Origin: Thalassobius sp965218685
Lineage (GTDB): Bacteria > Pseudomonadota > Alphaproteobacteria > Rhodobacterales > Rhodobacteraceae
DNA: 64,000 nt
Assembly (NCBI RefSeq): GCF_965218685.1
Contig: NZ_OZ244657.1
Span: 3,038,001-3,102,000, forward strand
Reading direction: 5' to 3'
Part shown: positions 8,388 through 15,446 of the stretch, piece by piece
How positions within the stretch are numbered: position 1 is the first letter of the stretch
How the letters are laid out: each line of letters opens with the position of its first letter
Notes under the pieces: generated by a model
What the model was told of the DNA's origin: nothing
The model's input: only the letters and a program-made list of their open reading frames with translations
The model's database searches: none
Made by a program: the position numbers and the translations under genes

Positions 8388-9556
8388 GCGTCACTCTAAC
8401 TGCCGGTTTCATCGCCCTTGTCGATGCCGCCCCGCTGATCATCGCCCGTGAATTGGGTTTCGCCGAAGAAGAAGGTCTGAACCTGGAACTGCGCCGCGCG
8501 CCCAGCTGGTCCACCCTGCGCGACCTGCTGGCCCTGGGCCAGATCGAGGCCGCACATATGTTATCCCCTGTTCCCGTGGCCATGGCTTTGGGTCTGGGAG
8601 GGGTGAAAACCCGGCTGGATGCTTTGTCGGTCCTGTCGATGAACGGCAACGTGTTCGGGGTCAGCAATGCCTTGGCCGCGCAACTGCGTGAACAGGGGCA
8701 CGGGTTTGGCTTTGATAACGCGCAGGCCGCCGGGCAAGCGCTGATCGCCGCCGGCAAGCGGTTGCGCGTCGGGGTGCCCTTCCCGTTCTCGATGCATGCC
8801 GAGCTGCTGTATTATTGGCTGAATTCCTTGGGATTTGCGGCGCCGCAATCGCTGGACATCCGCACGGTGCCGCCGCCATTGATGGCCAATGCCATCGCCA
8901 ATGACGAGATTGACGCCTTTTGCGTGGGCGAACCCTGGGGCTCGATCACCGTCGAGAACGGCACCGGAGAGCTGCTGTTGCCCATGTCCGCCATCTGGCA
9001 TTTCGCACCCGAAAAGGTTCTGGCTGTGCGGCACGAGTGGACGCAAACGGATCCAGACCTTTCGGCCCGCTTGCTTCGCAGTATCTGGCGCGCTGGGCGT
9101 TGGCTGGGCAATCCGGGGTCGCGCACTACGGCGGCTGAGATTCTTTCGCGCAGTGAATATCTTTCCGTCGCACCCGAGGTGATCGACCGCGCCCTGACCG
9201 GGCAGCTGGTGATCACGGCGCGCGGCGAGGAACGCGAGGTCCCCTATTTCCTGGACTTCCATTCGGGCGCGGCGACCTTTCCGTGGAAAAGCCAGGCAGG
9301 CTGGATCGGTGCTCAGATCGCTGGGCGCATGGGGCTGGATCGTGCCCAGGCCGTGCAGACCGCACGCGATGTTTTCCGACCCGACCTGTACCGCAGTTAT
9401 CTAAGCGGCACCTCGGCGGAAATGCCCGGCGCCTCGGACAAGATCGAGGGATCGCTAAGTGTGGATACCCCTGTCGCCACGCGATCAGGGTCGTTGATCC
9501 TGCCGCCGGATCGTTTTTTCGATGGTCGCGTTTTCGACCCCGACCCAGGCGCGTGA
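8384..9556 (+). CDS. nasS: Nitrate sensor, NrtA/CmpA-like cytoplasmic protein
   Basis: This 390-residue protein has the periplasmic-binding fold of the NrtA/CmpA family but lacks a signal peptide, beginning MSVTLTAGFIALVDAAPLII. It shares the ligand-pocket segments of NrtA, such as GVPFPFSMHAELLYYWLNSL and DAFCVGEPWGSITVENG. These traits and its overlap with nasT identify NasS, which sequesters NasT when nitrate is absent and releases it when nitrate binds. The transport protein encoded downstream (NrtA) has the same CVGEPW segment plus a signal peptide, so one ancestral fold serves sensing and uptake in neighbouring genes. Confidence 0.92.
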   Translation: MSVTLTAGFIALVDAAPLIIARELGFAEEEGLNLELRRAPSWSTLRDLLALGQIEAAHMLSPVPVAMALGLGGVKTRLDALSVLSMNGNVFGVSNALAAQLREQGHGFGFDNAQAAGQALIAAGKRLRVGVPFPFSMHAELLYYWLNSLGFAAPQSLDIRTVPPPLMANAIANDEIDAFCVGEPWGSITVENGTGELLLPMSAIWHFAPEKVLAVRHEWTQTDPDLSARLLRSIWRAGRWLGNPGSRTTAAEILSRSEYLSVAPEVIDRALTGQLVITARGEEREVPYFLDFHSGAATFPWKSQAGWIGAQIAGRMGLDRAQAVQTARDVFRPDLYRSYLSGTSAEMPGASDKIEGSLSVDTPVATRSGSLILPPDRFFDGRVFDPDPGA

Positions 9557-9566
9557 TTAAAAATTA

Positions 9567-9598
9567 TGCAAACGCGGCGCTCACATCGCCGCGTTGCA
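9567..9598 (+). terminator. Strong hairpin after nasTS
   Basis: TGCA(A)ACGCGGCG and CGCCGCGTTGCA form a 12-bp stem with one bulged A and a seven-base loop, 10 bases after the nasS stop. No run of T follows on this strand, so it could be a weak terminator, a transcript-stabilising 3' end, or a processing boundary separating nasTS from the nrt transcript. Confidence 0.5.
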
Positions 9599-9668
9599 GC
9601 AAAACAGTAAAAAATCAAACCACCGCCCCTTGCTGCAGCGCACGAATCCCCCTCAGACTGAAATCCAA

Positions 9669-9716
9669 GACGTAACAAGGGCGTTACGTCGTATGAATTC
9701 CCCGATGACCCGGGAA
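9669..9716 (+). promoter_or_regulatory. ANTAR-type tandem hairpins of the nitrate-operon leader
   Basis: Hairpin one (9669 to 9690) is a perfect 8-bp stem GACGTAAC/GTTACGTC with the six-base loop AAGGGC, which has A at loop position 1 and G at position 4, the known ANTAR recognition pattern. Hairpin two (9698 to 9716) is TTCCCCG/CGGGAA with one bulged C and the hexaloop ATGACC; it has A1 but not G4. The pair sits seven bases apart and just ahead of an intrinsic terminator. This is the expected binding element for NasT encoded immediately upstream. Confidence 0.82.
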
Positions 9717-9725
9717 ACCATGAGC

Positions 9726-9774
9726 AAAGCCGCTCGACCCTCTGCACAGGCAGAGTGTGTCAGCGGCTTTTTTG
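9726..9774 (+). terminator. Conditional intrinsic terminator in the nrtA leader
   Basis: AAAGCCGCT (9726 to 9734) pairs with AGCGGCTTT (9762 to 9770), followed by further T residues. Inside it a second perfect hairpin CTCTGC-ACAG-GCAGAG extends the structure. It lies between the ANTAR hairpins and nrtA, so read-through would depend on NasT binding upstream when nitrate is present. Confidence 0.85.
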
Positions 9775-9799
9775 TTGTTCCGACTTTTCGGAGCGTTGA

Positions 9800-11185
9800 A
9801 TGAAGGACAGACAGAGAATGAAACGTATCGCCTCTATCCTGGCAGCCACGACCATGCTGGTGACCCCCGCGGCTGCAGAAATGCTGGACGTCGAAAAGGA
9901 CGAACTGAAGTTCGGCTTCATCAAACTGACCGACATGGCCCCCTTGGCTGTGGCCTATGAAAAAGGCTATTTCGAGGACGAAGGCCTGTTCGTGACCCTG
10001 GAAGCGCAAGCAAACTGGAAGGTTCTGCTGGACGGCGTGATCTCGGGCACTTTGGACGGCGCGCATATGCTGGCCGGTCAGCCTCTGGCCGCCACCATCG
10101 GTTTCGGCACCGAGGCGCACATCATCACCCCGTTCTCGATGGACCTGAACGGCAACGGCATCACCGTGTCGAACGAAATCTGGGCCCAGATGAAGGAACA
10201 CATCCCCCACGACGCAGACGGCAAGCCGATCCACCCGATCAGCGCGGCCTCGCTGAAGCCCGTGGTTGAGAAGTACAAGTCCGAGGGCAAGCCCTTCAAT
10301 ATGGGCATGGTTTTCCCCGTGTCGACCCACAACTACGAACTGCGCTACTGGCTGGCCGCTGGCGGTCTGGAGCCGGGCTTTTACAGCCCCGAAAACGTGT
10401 CCGGCCAGATCGGCGCTGATGTGCTGCTGTCCGTGACGCCTCCGCCGCAGATGCCCGCCACCATGGAAGCCGGCACCATCTATGGCTACTGCGTGGGCGA
10501 GCCGTGGAACCAGCAGGCCGTGTTCAAAGGCATCGGCGTTCCGGTCATCACCGACTATGAGCTGTGGAAAAACAACCCAGAAAAGGTCTTTGGCCTGTCG
10601 GCGGAATTCCAGCAGGAAAATCCCAACACCACCATCGCCATCACCAAAGCTCTGATCCGCGCCGCCATGTGGCTGGATGAGAACGACAACGCCAACCGCC
10701 CCGAGGCCGTGGAAATCCTGAGCCGCTCGGAATATGTGGGCGCGGATTACGAAGTGATCGCAAACTCGATGACCGGCACTTTTGAGTACGAAAAAGGCGA
10801 CAAGCGCGCCGTGCCCGATTTCAACGTGTTCTTCCGTTACAACGCGACCTACCCCTACTACTCGGATGCTGTCTGGTACCTGACCCAGATGCGCCGCTGG
10901 GGTCAGATCGCCGAGCCCAAGCCTGACAGCTGGTACGATGAAGTCGCCAAGTCGGTCTACAAGCCCGCGATCTATCTGGAAGCTGCCAAAAGCCTGATCG
11001 ATGACGGCCTGGCCACCGAGGACATGTTCGACTTTGACACCGATGGCTACAAGGCCCCTACCCCGGCCGAGGATATCATCGACGGCATCGCCTATGACGG
11101 CAAAGCCCCCAACGCCTATCTGGAAAGCCTGCCGATCGGCCTGAAAGGCGCTCAGGTTGTCGAAGGCAACGAAGTAAAGGGCTAA
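9800..11185 (+). CDS. nrtA: Nitrate ABC transporter substrate-binding protein
   Basis: NrtA captures nitrate in the periplasm for the ABC importer encoded downstream. The 461-residue protein has an N-terminal signal peptide (MKRIASILAATTMLVTPAAAEM), then KFGFIKLTDMAPLAVAYEKGYFEDEGL (key residues only: F, L, D, P, A, E, G), NMGMVFPVSTHNYELRYWLA and the pocket segment GYCVGEPWNQQAVF. I kept the ATG at 9800 because GGAG lies six bases upstream; the ATG at 9818 gives a more typical signal peptide start and is a fair alternative. Expression should be controlled by the antitermination leader directly upstream. Confidence 0.93.
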   Translation: MKDRQRMKRIASILAATTMLVTPAAAEMLDVEKDELKFGFIKLTDMAPLAVAYEKGYFEDEGLFVTLEAQANWKVLLDGVISGTLDGAHMLAGQPLAATIGFGTEAHIITPFSMDLNGNGITVSNEIWAQMKEHIPHDADGKPIHPISAASLKPVVEKYKSEGKPFNMGMVFPVSTHNYELRYWLAAGGLEPGFYSPENVSGQIGADVLLSVTPPPQMPATMEAGTIYGYCVGEPWNQQAVFKGIGVPVITDYELWKNNPEKVFGLSAEFQQENPNTTIAITKALIRAAMWLDENDNANRPEAVEILSRSEYVGADYEVIANSMTGTFEYEKGDKRAVPDFNVFFRYNATYPYYSDAVWYLTQMRRWGQIAEPKPDSWYDEVAKSVYKPAIYLEAAKSLIDDGLATEDMFDFDTDGYKAPTPAEDIIDGIAYDGKAPNAYLESLPIGLKGAQVVEGNEVKG

Positions 11186-11192
11186 CGCCCTT

Positions 11193-11225
11193 GGGCCGGG
11201 CGGCTGCTCCCCTTGCGCCCGGCCC
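11193..11225 (+). repeat. Perfect 10-bp hairpin between nrtA and nrtB
   Basis: GGGCCGGGCG and CGCCCGGCCC form a perfect stem with a 13-base loop, seven bases after the nrtA stop. No T-tract follows. Such structures after a binding-protein gene commonly protect the upstream mRNA or damp read-through so that the binding protein is made in excess over the permease. Confidence 0.6.
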
Positions 11226-11260
11226 CACCCCCCAACGCGTAAAAACGCAGGATCAGACTG

Positions 11261-12355
11261 ATGACCGCAATCGACCCCCAATCCCTCTCCGAGGCTGACA
11301 AAGCTGCCGCCAAAGAGGCCAGCCGCGCCCGGATGTTCACCCGCATCAACAAGATGGATGCCTGGTTCAAGGTACTGGGCCTTGCATGGATCACCCCGAT
11401 CCTGAAAGCCATCGCAGGCGATAATCCCCGCGCCCAGGGCAAGGAAATCTGGCAGTTGCTGGGAGTTCCGCTGCTGGCCATCCTGCTGTTCCTGATGCTG
11501 TGGGGCACACTGGCCCCCAAGGTGCAAACCTCGCTGGGGGCGATCCCCGGACCAGCTGCGGTTTGGGAACAGGTTGAAAACCTGCATGCCGATCACCTGC
11601 GTGAAAAGGAAAAGGAAGCCGCGTTCTTCGAACGTCAGGACGCGCGCAACGCCAAGCTGATCGCCGCTGGCAAAGAGGACAAGGTCAAGTACCGGTCCTA
11701 TACCGGCAAACCCACCTATTACATGCAGATCTGGACCTCGATCAAAACCGTGTTCTTCGGGTTCCTGATCGCCACCATCGTGGCCGTTCCGGTTGGCATT
11801 GCCGCCGGCCTGTCCAAGACCGCCAACGCGGCCGTGAACCCGATTGTGCAGATCTTCAAGCCCGTCTCGCCGCTGGCCTGGCTACCGATTGTGACCATGA
11901 TCGTTTCGGCCACCGTTGCCACCAATGACGGGCTGTTTTCGAAATCCTTCCTGATCTCGGCCATCACCGTGACCCTGTGTTCGCTGTGGCCGACACTGAT
12001 CAACACCGCGCTGGGTGTGGCCTCGATCGACAAGGATCTGGTCGCCGTGTCCAAGGTGTTGAAAATGAACACCTATACCAAGATCACCAAGCTGGTACTG
12101 CCCTCGGCCCTGCCGCTGATCTTTACCGGTCTGCGCCTGAGCCTGGGTGTTGGCTGGATGGTGCTGATCGCCGCTGAAATGCTGGCGCAGAACCCCGGTC
12201 TGGGCAAATTCGTCTGGGATGAGTTCCAGAACGGTAGCTCGCAATCGCTGGCCAAGATCATGGTGGCCGTGTTCACCATCGGCATCATCGGCTTCCTGCT
12301 GGATCGCGTGATGTACGCCTTGCAGTCGCTGTTCACCTTCTCGAATAACCGGTGA
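11261..12355 (+). CDS. nrtB: Nitrate ABC transporter permease
   Basis: NrtB forms the membrane channel of the nitrate importer. The 364-residue protein carries an N-terminal cytoplasmic stretch, a membrane segment LLGVPLLAILLFLMLWGTLAP, a long periplasmic/linker part (about residues 95 to 150), and then the BPD-transporter permease core (VFFGFLIATIVAVPVGIAAG, PLAWLPIVTMIVSAT, LVLPSALPLIFTGLRLSLGV). The last contains the EAA-type loop region that contacts the ATPase. Length and layout match NrtB of proteobacteria. Its TGA overlaps a possible GTG start of nrtC. Confidence 0.93.
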   Translation: MTAIDPQSLSEADKAAAKEASRARMFTRINKMDAWFKVLGLAWITPILKAIAGDNPRAQGKEIWQLLGVPLLAILLFLMLWGTLAPKVQTSLGAIPGPAAVWEQVENLHADHLREKEKEAAFFERQDARNAKLIAAGKEDKVKYRSYTGKPTYYMQIWTSIKTVFFGFLIATIVAVPVGIAAGLSKTANAAVNPIVQIFKPVSPLAWLPIVTMIVSATVATNDGLFSKSFLISAITVTLCSLWPTLINTALGVASIDKDLVAVSKVLKMNTYTKITKLVLPSALPLIFTGLRLSLGVGWMVLIAAEMLAQNPGLGKFVWDEFQNGSSQSLAKIMVAVFTIGIIGFLLDRVMYALQSLFTFSNNR

Positions 12356-12360
12356 TCAAC

Positions 12361-14061
12361 ATGTCGATTAGCTTCAAAAACGTCCACAAAAGCTTTGGCG
12401 AGGGCACCGCCGCGCACCACGTGCTGAAGAACATCAACCTTGAGGTAGAGGAAGGCGAATTTCTGGTCATCCTGGGCTTTTCCGGCACGGGCAAGACCAC
12501 GCTGATCAACCTGATGGCCGGTCTGGACACCCCCACCAAGGGCAGCGTCACCTTCAAAGGTCAGCCCATCACGGGCCCCGGCCCTGAACGTGGTGTGATC
12601 TTTCAAAGCTATTCGCTGATGCCCTGGCTGACGGTGAACGGCAATGTGGGGCTGGCGGTGGACACGATCTTCCCTAATCTCAGCAAGAAAGAGCGTGCCG
12701 AGAAGGTCGCCCATTACGTCAACATGGTTGGCCTGCCGCATGCCGCAACGCGTCGTCCGGCTGAACTGTCGGGTGGGATGCGTCAGCGAGTGAACGTGGC
12801 CCGCGCGCTGGCCATGAACCCTGAAATGCTGCTGCTGGACGAGCCCTTGTCCGCGCTGGATGCGCTGACCCGCGCCAATCTGGCCGACGAGATCGAACAT
12901 ATCTGGGAAGCCGACAAGAAAACCTGCGTTCTGATCACCAATGACGTAGACGAGGCGATCATCCTGGCCGACCGCATCATCCCTCTGAACCCTGACGGGA
13001 CGTTGGGCGACGCGTTTAAAGTGGACATCCCCCGCCCCCGCGACCGGATGGAAATGAACCACCACGACGGTTTCAAGAAACTGCGCGCTGAGGTCACCAC
13101 CTACTTGATGGACGTGGGCATCGAGGCCAAGGCCGAAGGCACCCGTATCCTGCCCAATGTCGAGCCGATCCACGCCAAATCCGCGTTGGATGTGGACCCA
13201 AATCTGCCCTCGGCCGTGTCGGATGCGCAAAAGGGCATGATCGACCGAAACTTCTTGGATTTCAGCCAGTTGCACAAGGTCTATCCCACGCCCAAAGGGC
13301 CGCTGACCGTGGTCGAAGACTTTAATCTGAAGATGAACCGGGGCGAGTTCATCTCGTTGATCGGTCACTCGGGCTGCGGTAAATCCACCGTGCTGACCAT
13401 GGCTGCGGGCCTGAACGACATCTCGAAGGGGGCAATCAAGCTGGATGGCCGCCATGTCGAAGGTGCCGATCCCGAACGCGCCGTGGTATTCCAGTCGCCC
13501 AACCTGTTTCCCTGGCTGAGCGCGCGTGAAAACTGCGCCATTGGCGTGGACAAGGTGTACCCCAAGGCCAGCGTCGCCGAGCGTCAGGACGTTGTAGAAT
13601 ACTATCTGGAACGCGTGGGCATGGCCGACGCCATGGACCGCCCCGCGCATTCCATGTCGAACGGGATGAAGCAACGAGTGGGCATAGCCCGCGCCTTTGC
13701 CCTGTCGCCGAAACTGCTGCTGCTGGATGAACCCTTTGGGATGCTGGACAGCCTGACCCGCTGGGAGCTGCAAGAGGTTCTGATGGAGGTTTGGGAACGC
13801 ACCAAGGTGACGGCAATCTGCGTGACCCATGACGTGGACGAGGCGATCCTGCTGGCCGACCGCGTGGTCATGATGACCAACGGACCGCAAGCCACCATCG
13901 GCAAGATCGTTGACGTGGACCTGCCTCGTCCCCGCTCGCGTAAGGCCCTGTTGGAACATCCAGACTACTACAACTTCCGCCAAGAGGTTCTGGATTTCCT
14001 CGAGGAATACGAGCACGGCGCCAAGCCCAAGCCCAAAGCGAAACCCATCGCGGCGGAGTAA
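12361..14061 (+). CDS. Nitrate ABC transporter ATP-binding protein with two fused ATPase domains
   Basis: This is a tandem ATPase of 566 residues: both nucleotide-binding domains of the nitrate importer in one chain. Domain one (about 4 to 215) has Walker A GFSGTGKTT, signature LSGGMRQRVNVARAL and Walker B MLLLDEPLSALD, but its H-loop reads LITNDVDEA, with Asn194 where the catalytic His normally stands. Domain two (about 295 to 530) has Walker A GHSGCGKST, a degenerate signature MSNGMKQRV, Walker B LLLLDEPFGMLD and an intact H-loop VTHDVDEA. This predicts asymmetric ATP sites. I used the ATG at 12361; a GTG at 12352 overlapping the nrtB stop is possible. Cyanobacterial NrtC/NrtD are encoded as separate ATPases, so the fusion arrangement differs from that model. 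Confidence 0.9.
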   Translation: MSISFKNVHKSFGEGTAAHHVLKNINLEVEEGEFLVILGFSGTGKTTLINLMAGLDTPTKGSVTFKGQPITGPGPERGVIFQSYSLMPWLTVNGNVGLAVDTIFPNLSKKERAEKVAHYVNMVGLPHAATRRPAELSGGMRQRVNVARALAMNPEMLLLDEPLSALDALTRANLADEIEHIWEADKKTCVLITNDVDEAIILADRIIPLNPDGTLGDAFKVDIPRPRDRMEMNHHDGFKKLRAEVTTYLMDVGIEAKAEGTRILPNVEPIHAKSALDVDPNLPSAVSDAQKGMIDRNFLDFSQLHKVYPTPKGPLTVVEDFNLKMNRGEFISLIGHSGCGKSTVLTMAAGLNDISKGAIKLDGRHVEGADPERAVVFQSPNLFPWLSARENCAIGVDKVYPKASVAERQDVVEYYLERVGMADAMDRPAHSMSNGMKQRVGIARAFALSPKLLLLDEPFGMLDSLTRWELQEVLMEVWERTKVTAICVTHDVDEAILLADRVVMMTNGPQATIGKIVDVDLPRPRSRKALLEHPDYYNFRQEVLDFLEEYEHGAKPKPKAKPIAAE

Positions 14062-14114
14062 GCTGATGGTTGCCTCTCGGAACATCCTCGAAATTGCCCA
14101 AGGAGCGGCCTGAG

Positions 14115-15365
14115 ATGGCACAGAAACTTGTCGTCATAGGCGCCGGGATGGCATCGGGTCGGGTGTTGGATCGCCTGCTGGCCGATGCGCCCGATGCCTA
14201 TGATATCACCATTTTCAACGCCGAGCCGCGCGGTAACTACAACCGATTGATGCTGTCGCCGGTTCTGGCGGGCGAAAAAACCTATGACGAAATCGTCACT
14301 CATGACGAAGATTGGTACGCAAGACACGGAATTTGCTGCCGATTTGGTGAAAAAGTCTTGTCCATTGACCCGATTCACAAACAGGTCATTGGTGAACGTG
14401 GCAAAGTGTCTTATGACAAAATTGTGTTGGGCATGGGGTCCAATCCCTTCATGATTCCCCTGCCCGGCCACAATATGGACGGCGTGATCGCCTATCGTGA
14501 CCTGGAAGATACTAGACGGATGATCGCCCTGGGGGAGAGACCTGGTGCTAAGGCCGTTGTGATTGGAGGAGGTCTTCTGGGTTTGGAGGCCGCTGCGGGC
14601 CTGAGCTCGCGCGGGGTAGACGTGACCGTCGTCCATATTATGGGGCACCTGATGGAACGTCAGCTGGACCCGGCTGCTGCAGCGCTTCTGCAGCAGGCCC
14701 TTGAGGCACGGGGCATCACCGTCCTGTGCAACGCGAACTCCAAGCAGATCCTGGGCGCAGATGGCCATGTTACGGGCCTTGAGCTGGAGGATGGCACTGT
14801 CCTGCCCTGCGATCTGCTGGTTATGGCCGTGGGTATCCGCCCGGCCACCGGGCTGGCTGTGGACACGGGCCTGACCGTGGAACGCGGCGTGGTGGTGGAT
14901 GACCACATGGTCACCTCGGACCCTGATATTCTGGCCGTCGGCGAATGCGTTCAGCACAACGGCCAGCTGTTTGGTCTGGTGGCCCCGCTTTATGATCAGG
15001 CCGAGGTCGTCGCCAAGACCCTGCAAGGGATTGAGGCGCGCTTCGTGAACAAGCAAGTTTCGACCAAGCTGAAAGTCACAGGCTGCGATCTGTTCAGCGC
15101 CGGCGATTTCGCCAGCGGTGAGGGCCGCGAGGACATCGTCCTGCACGACCATGCCTCGGGCTTCTACAAGCGGCTTATTCTCAAGGAAAACAAGATCATC
15201 GGCGCCGTGATGTATGGCGACACCTCGGATGGGGGCTGGTTCTACAACCTGATCCGTGACGGACAGGACGTGACCGCGATCCGGGACATGCTGATTTTTG
15301 GCCCCGGCTTTCAGGGCACCCCCGAGGCCGATCCCTATGGCGGTCGCTGCAGCCTGACCGGCTGA
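14115..15365 (+). CDS. NAD(P)/FAD-dependent oxidoreductase, electron-transfer subunit of assimilatory nitrate reductase
   Basis: The 416-residue flavoprotein has two Rossmann motifs, LVVIGAGMASGRVLDRLL at the N-terminus (FAD) and AVVIGGGLLGLEAAAGL near residue 155 (NAD(P)H), plus the FAD-closing segment DPDILAVGECVQHNGQLFGL. It resembles the N-terminal half of NirB and the small reductase subunits (NasB of Bacillus, NasC of Klebsiella) that feed electrons to nitrate reductase. It is too short to be a nitrite reductase: there is no sirohaem/[4Fe-4S] half. The ATG at 14115 is chosen because AGGAG lies nine bases upstream. It lies between the transporter ATPase and nasA in one operon. Confidence 0.88.
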   Translation: MAQKLVVIGAGMASGRVLDRLLADAPDAYDITIFNAEPRGNYNRLMLSPVLAGEKTYDEIVTHDEDWYARHGICCRFGEKVLSIDPIHKQVIGERGKVSYDKIVLGMGSNPFMIPLPGHNMDGVIAYRDLEDTRRMIALGERPGAKAVVIGGGLLGLEAAAGLSSRGVDVTVVHIMGHLMERQLDPAAAALLQQALEARGITVLCNANSKQILGADGHVTGLELEDGTVLPCDLLVMAVGIRPATGLAVDTGLTVERGVVVDDHMVTSDPDILAVGECVQHNGQLFGLVAPLYDQAEVVAKTLQGIEARFVNKQVSTKLKVTGCDLFSAGDFASGEGREDIVLHDHASGFYKRLILKENKIIGAVMYGDTSDGGWFYNLIRDGQDVTAIRDMLIFGPGFQGTPEADPYGGRCSLTG

Positions 15366-15446
15366 CGCGGTCGCGCGAACTCATCCCGGCCCTTCGACGG
15401 GTCGGCCCATGCAACCCACCCGGCCAGACGCCAAGGGGAATGACAC

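Noticed and set aside
9653..11596. Open frame of 647 codons on the minus strand across nrtA and its leader
   Set aside because: It runs through the ANTAR hairpins, the terminator and all of nrtA and has no recognisable domain; it is a shadow of nrtA.
14066..14113. Fifteen-codon ORF between the ATPase and flavoprotein genes
   Set aside because: It has an ATG and stops just before the flavoprotein start, but no good ribosome site and nothing to show it is translated. The AGGAG inside it more simply serves the next gene.
12073..14121. Open frame of 682 codons opposite the nrtC-type ATPase gene
   Set aside because: The plus strand has two complete ATPase domains; the antisense product has no protein-family features.
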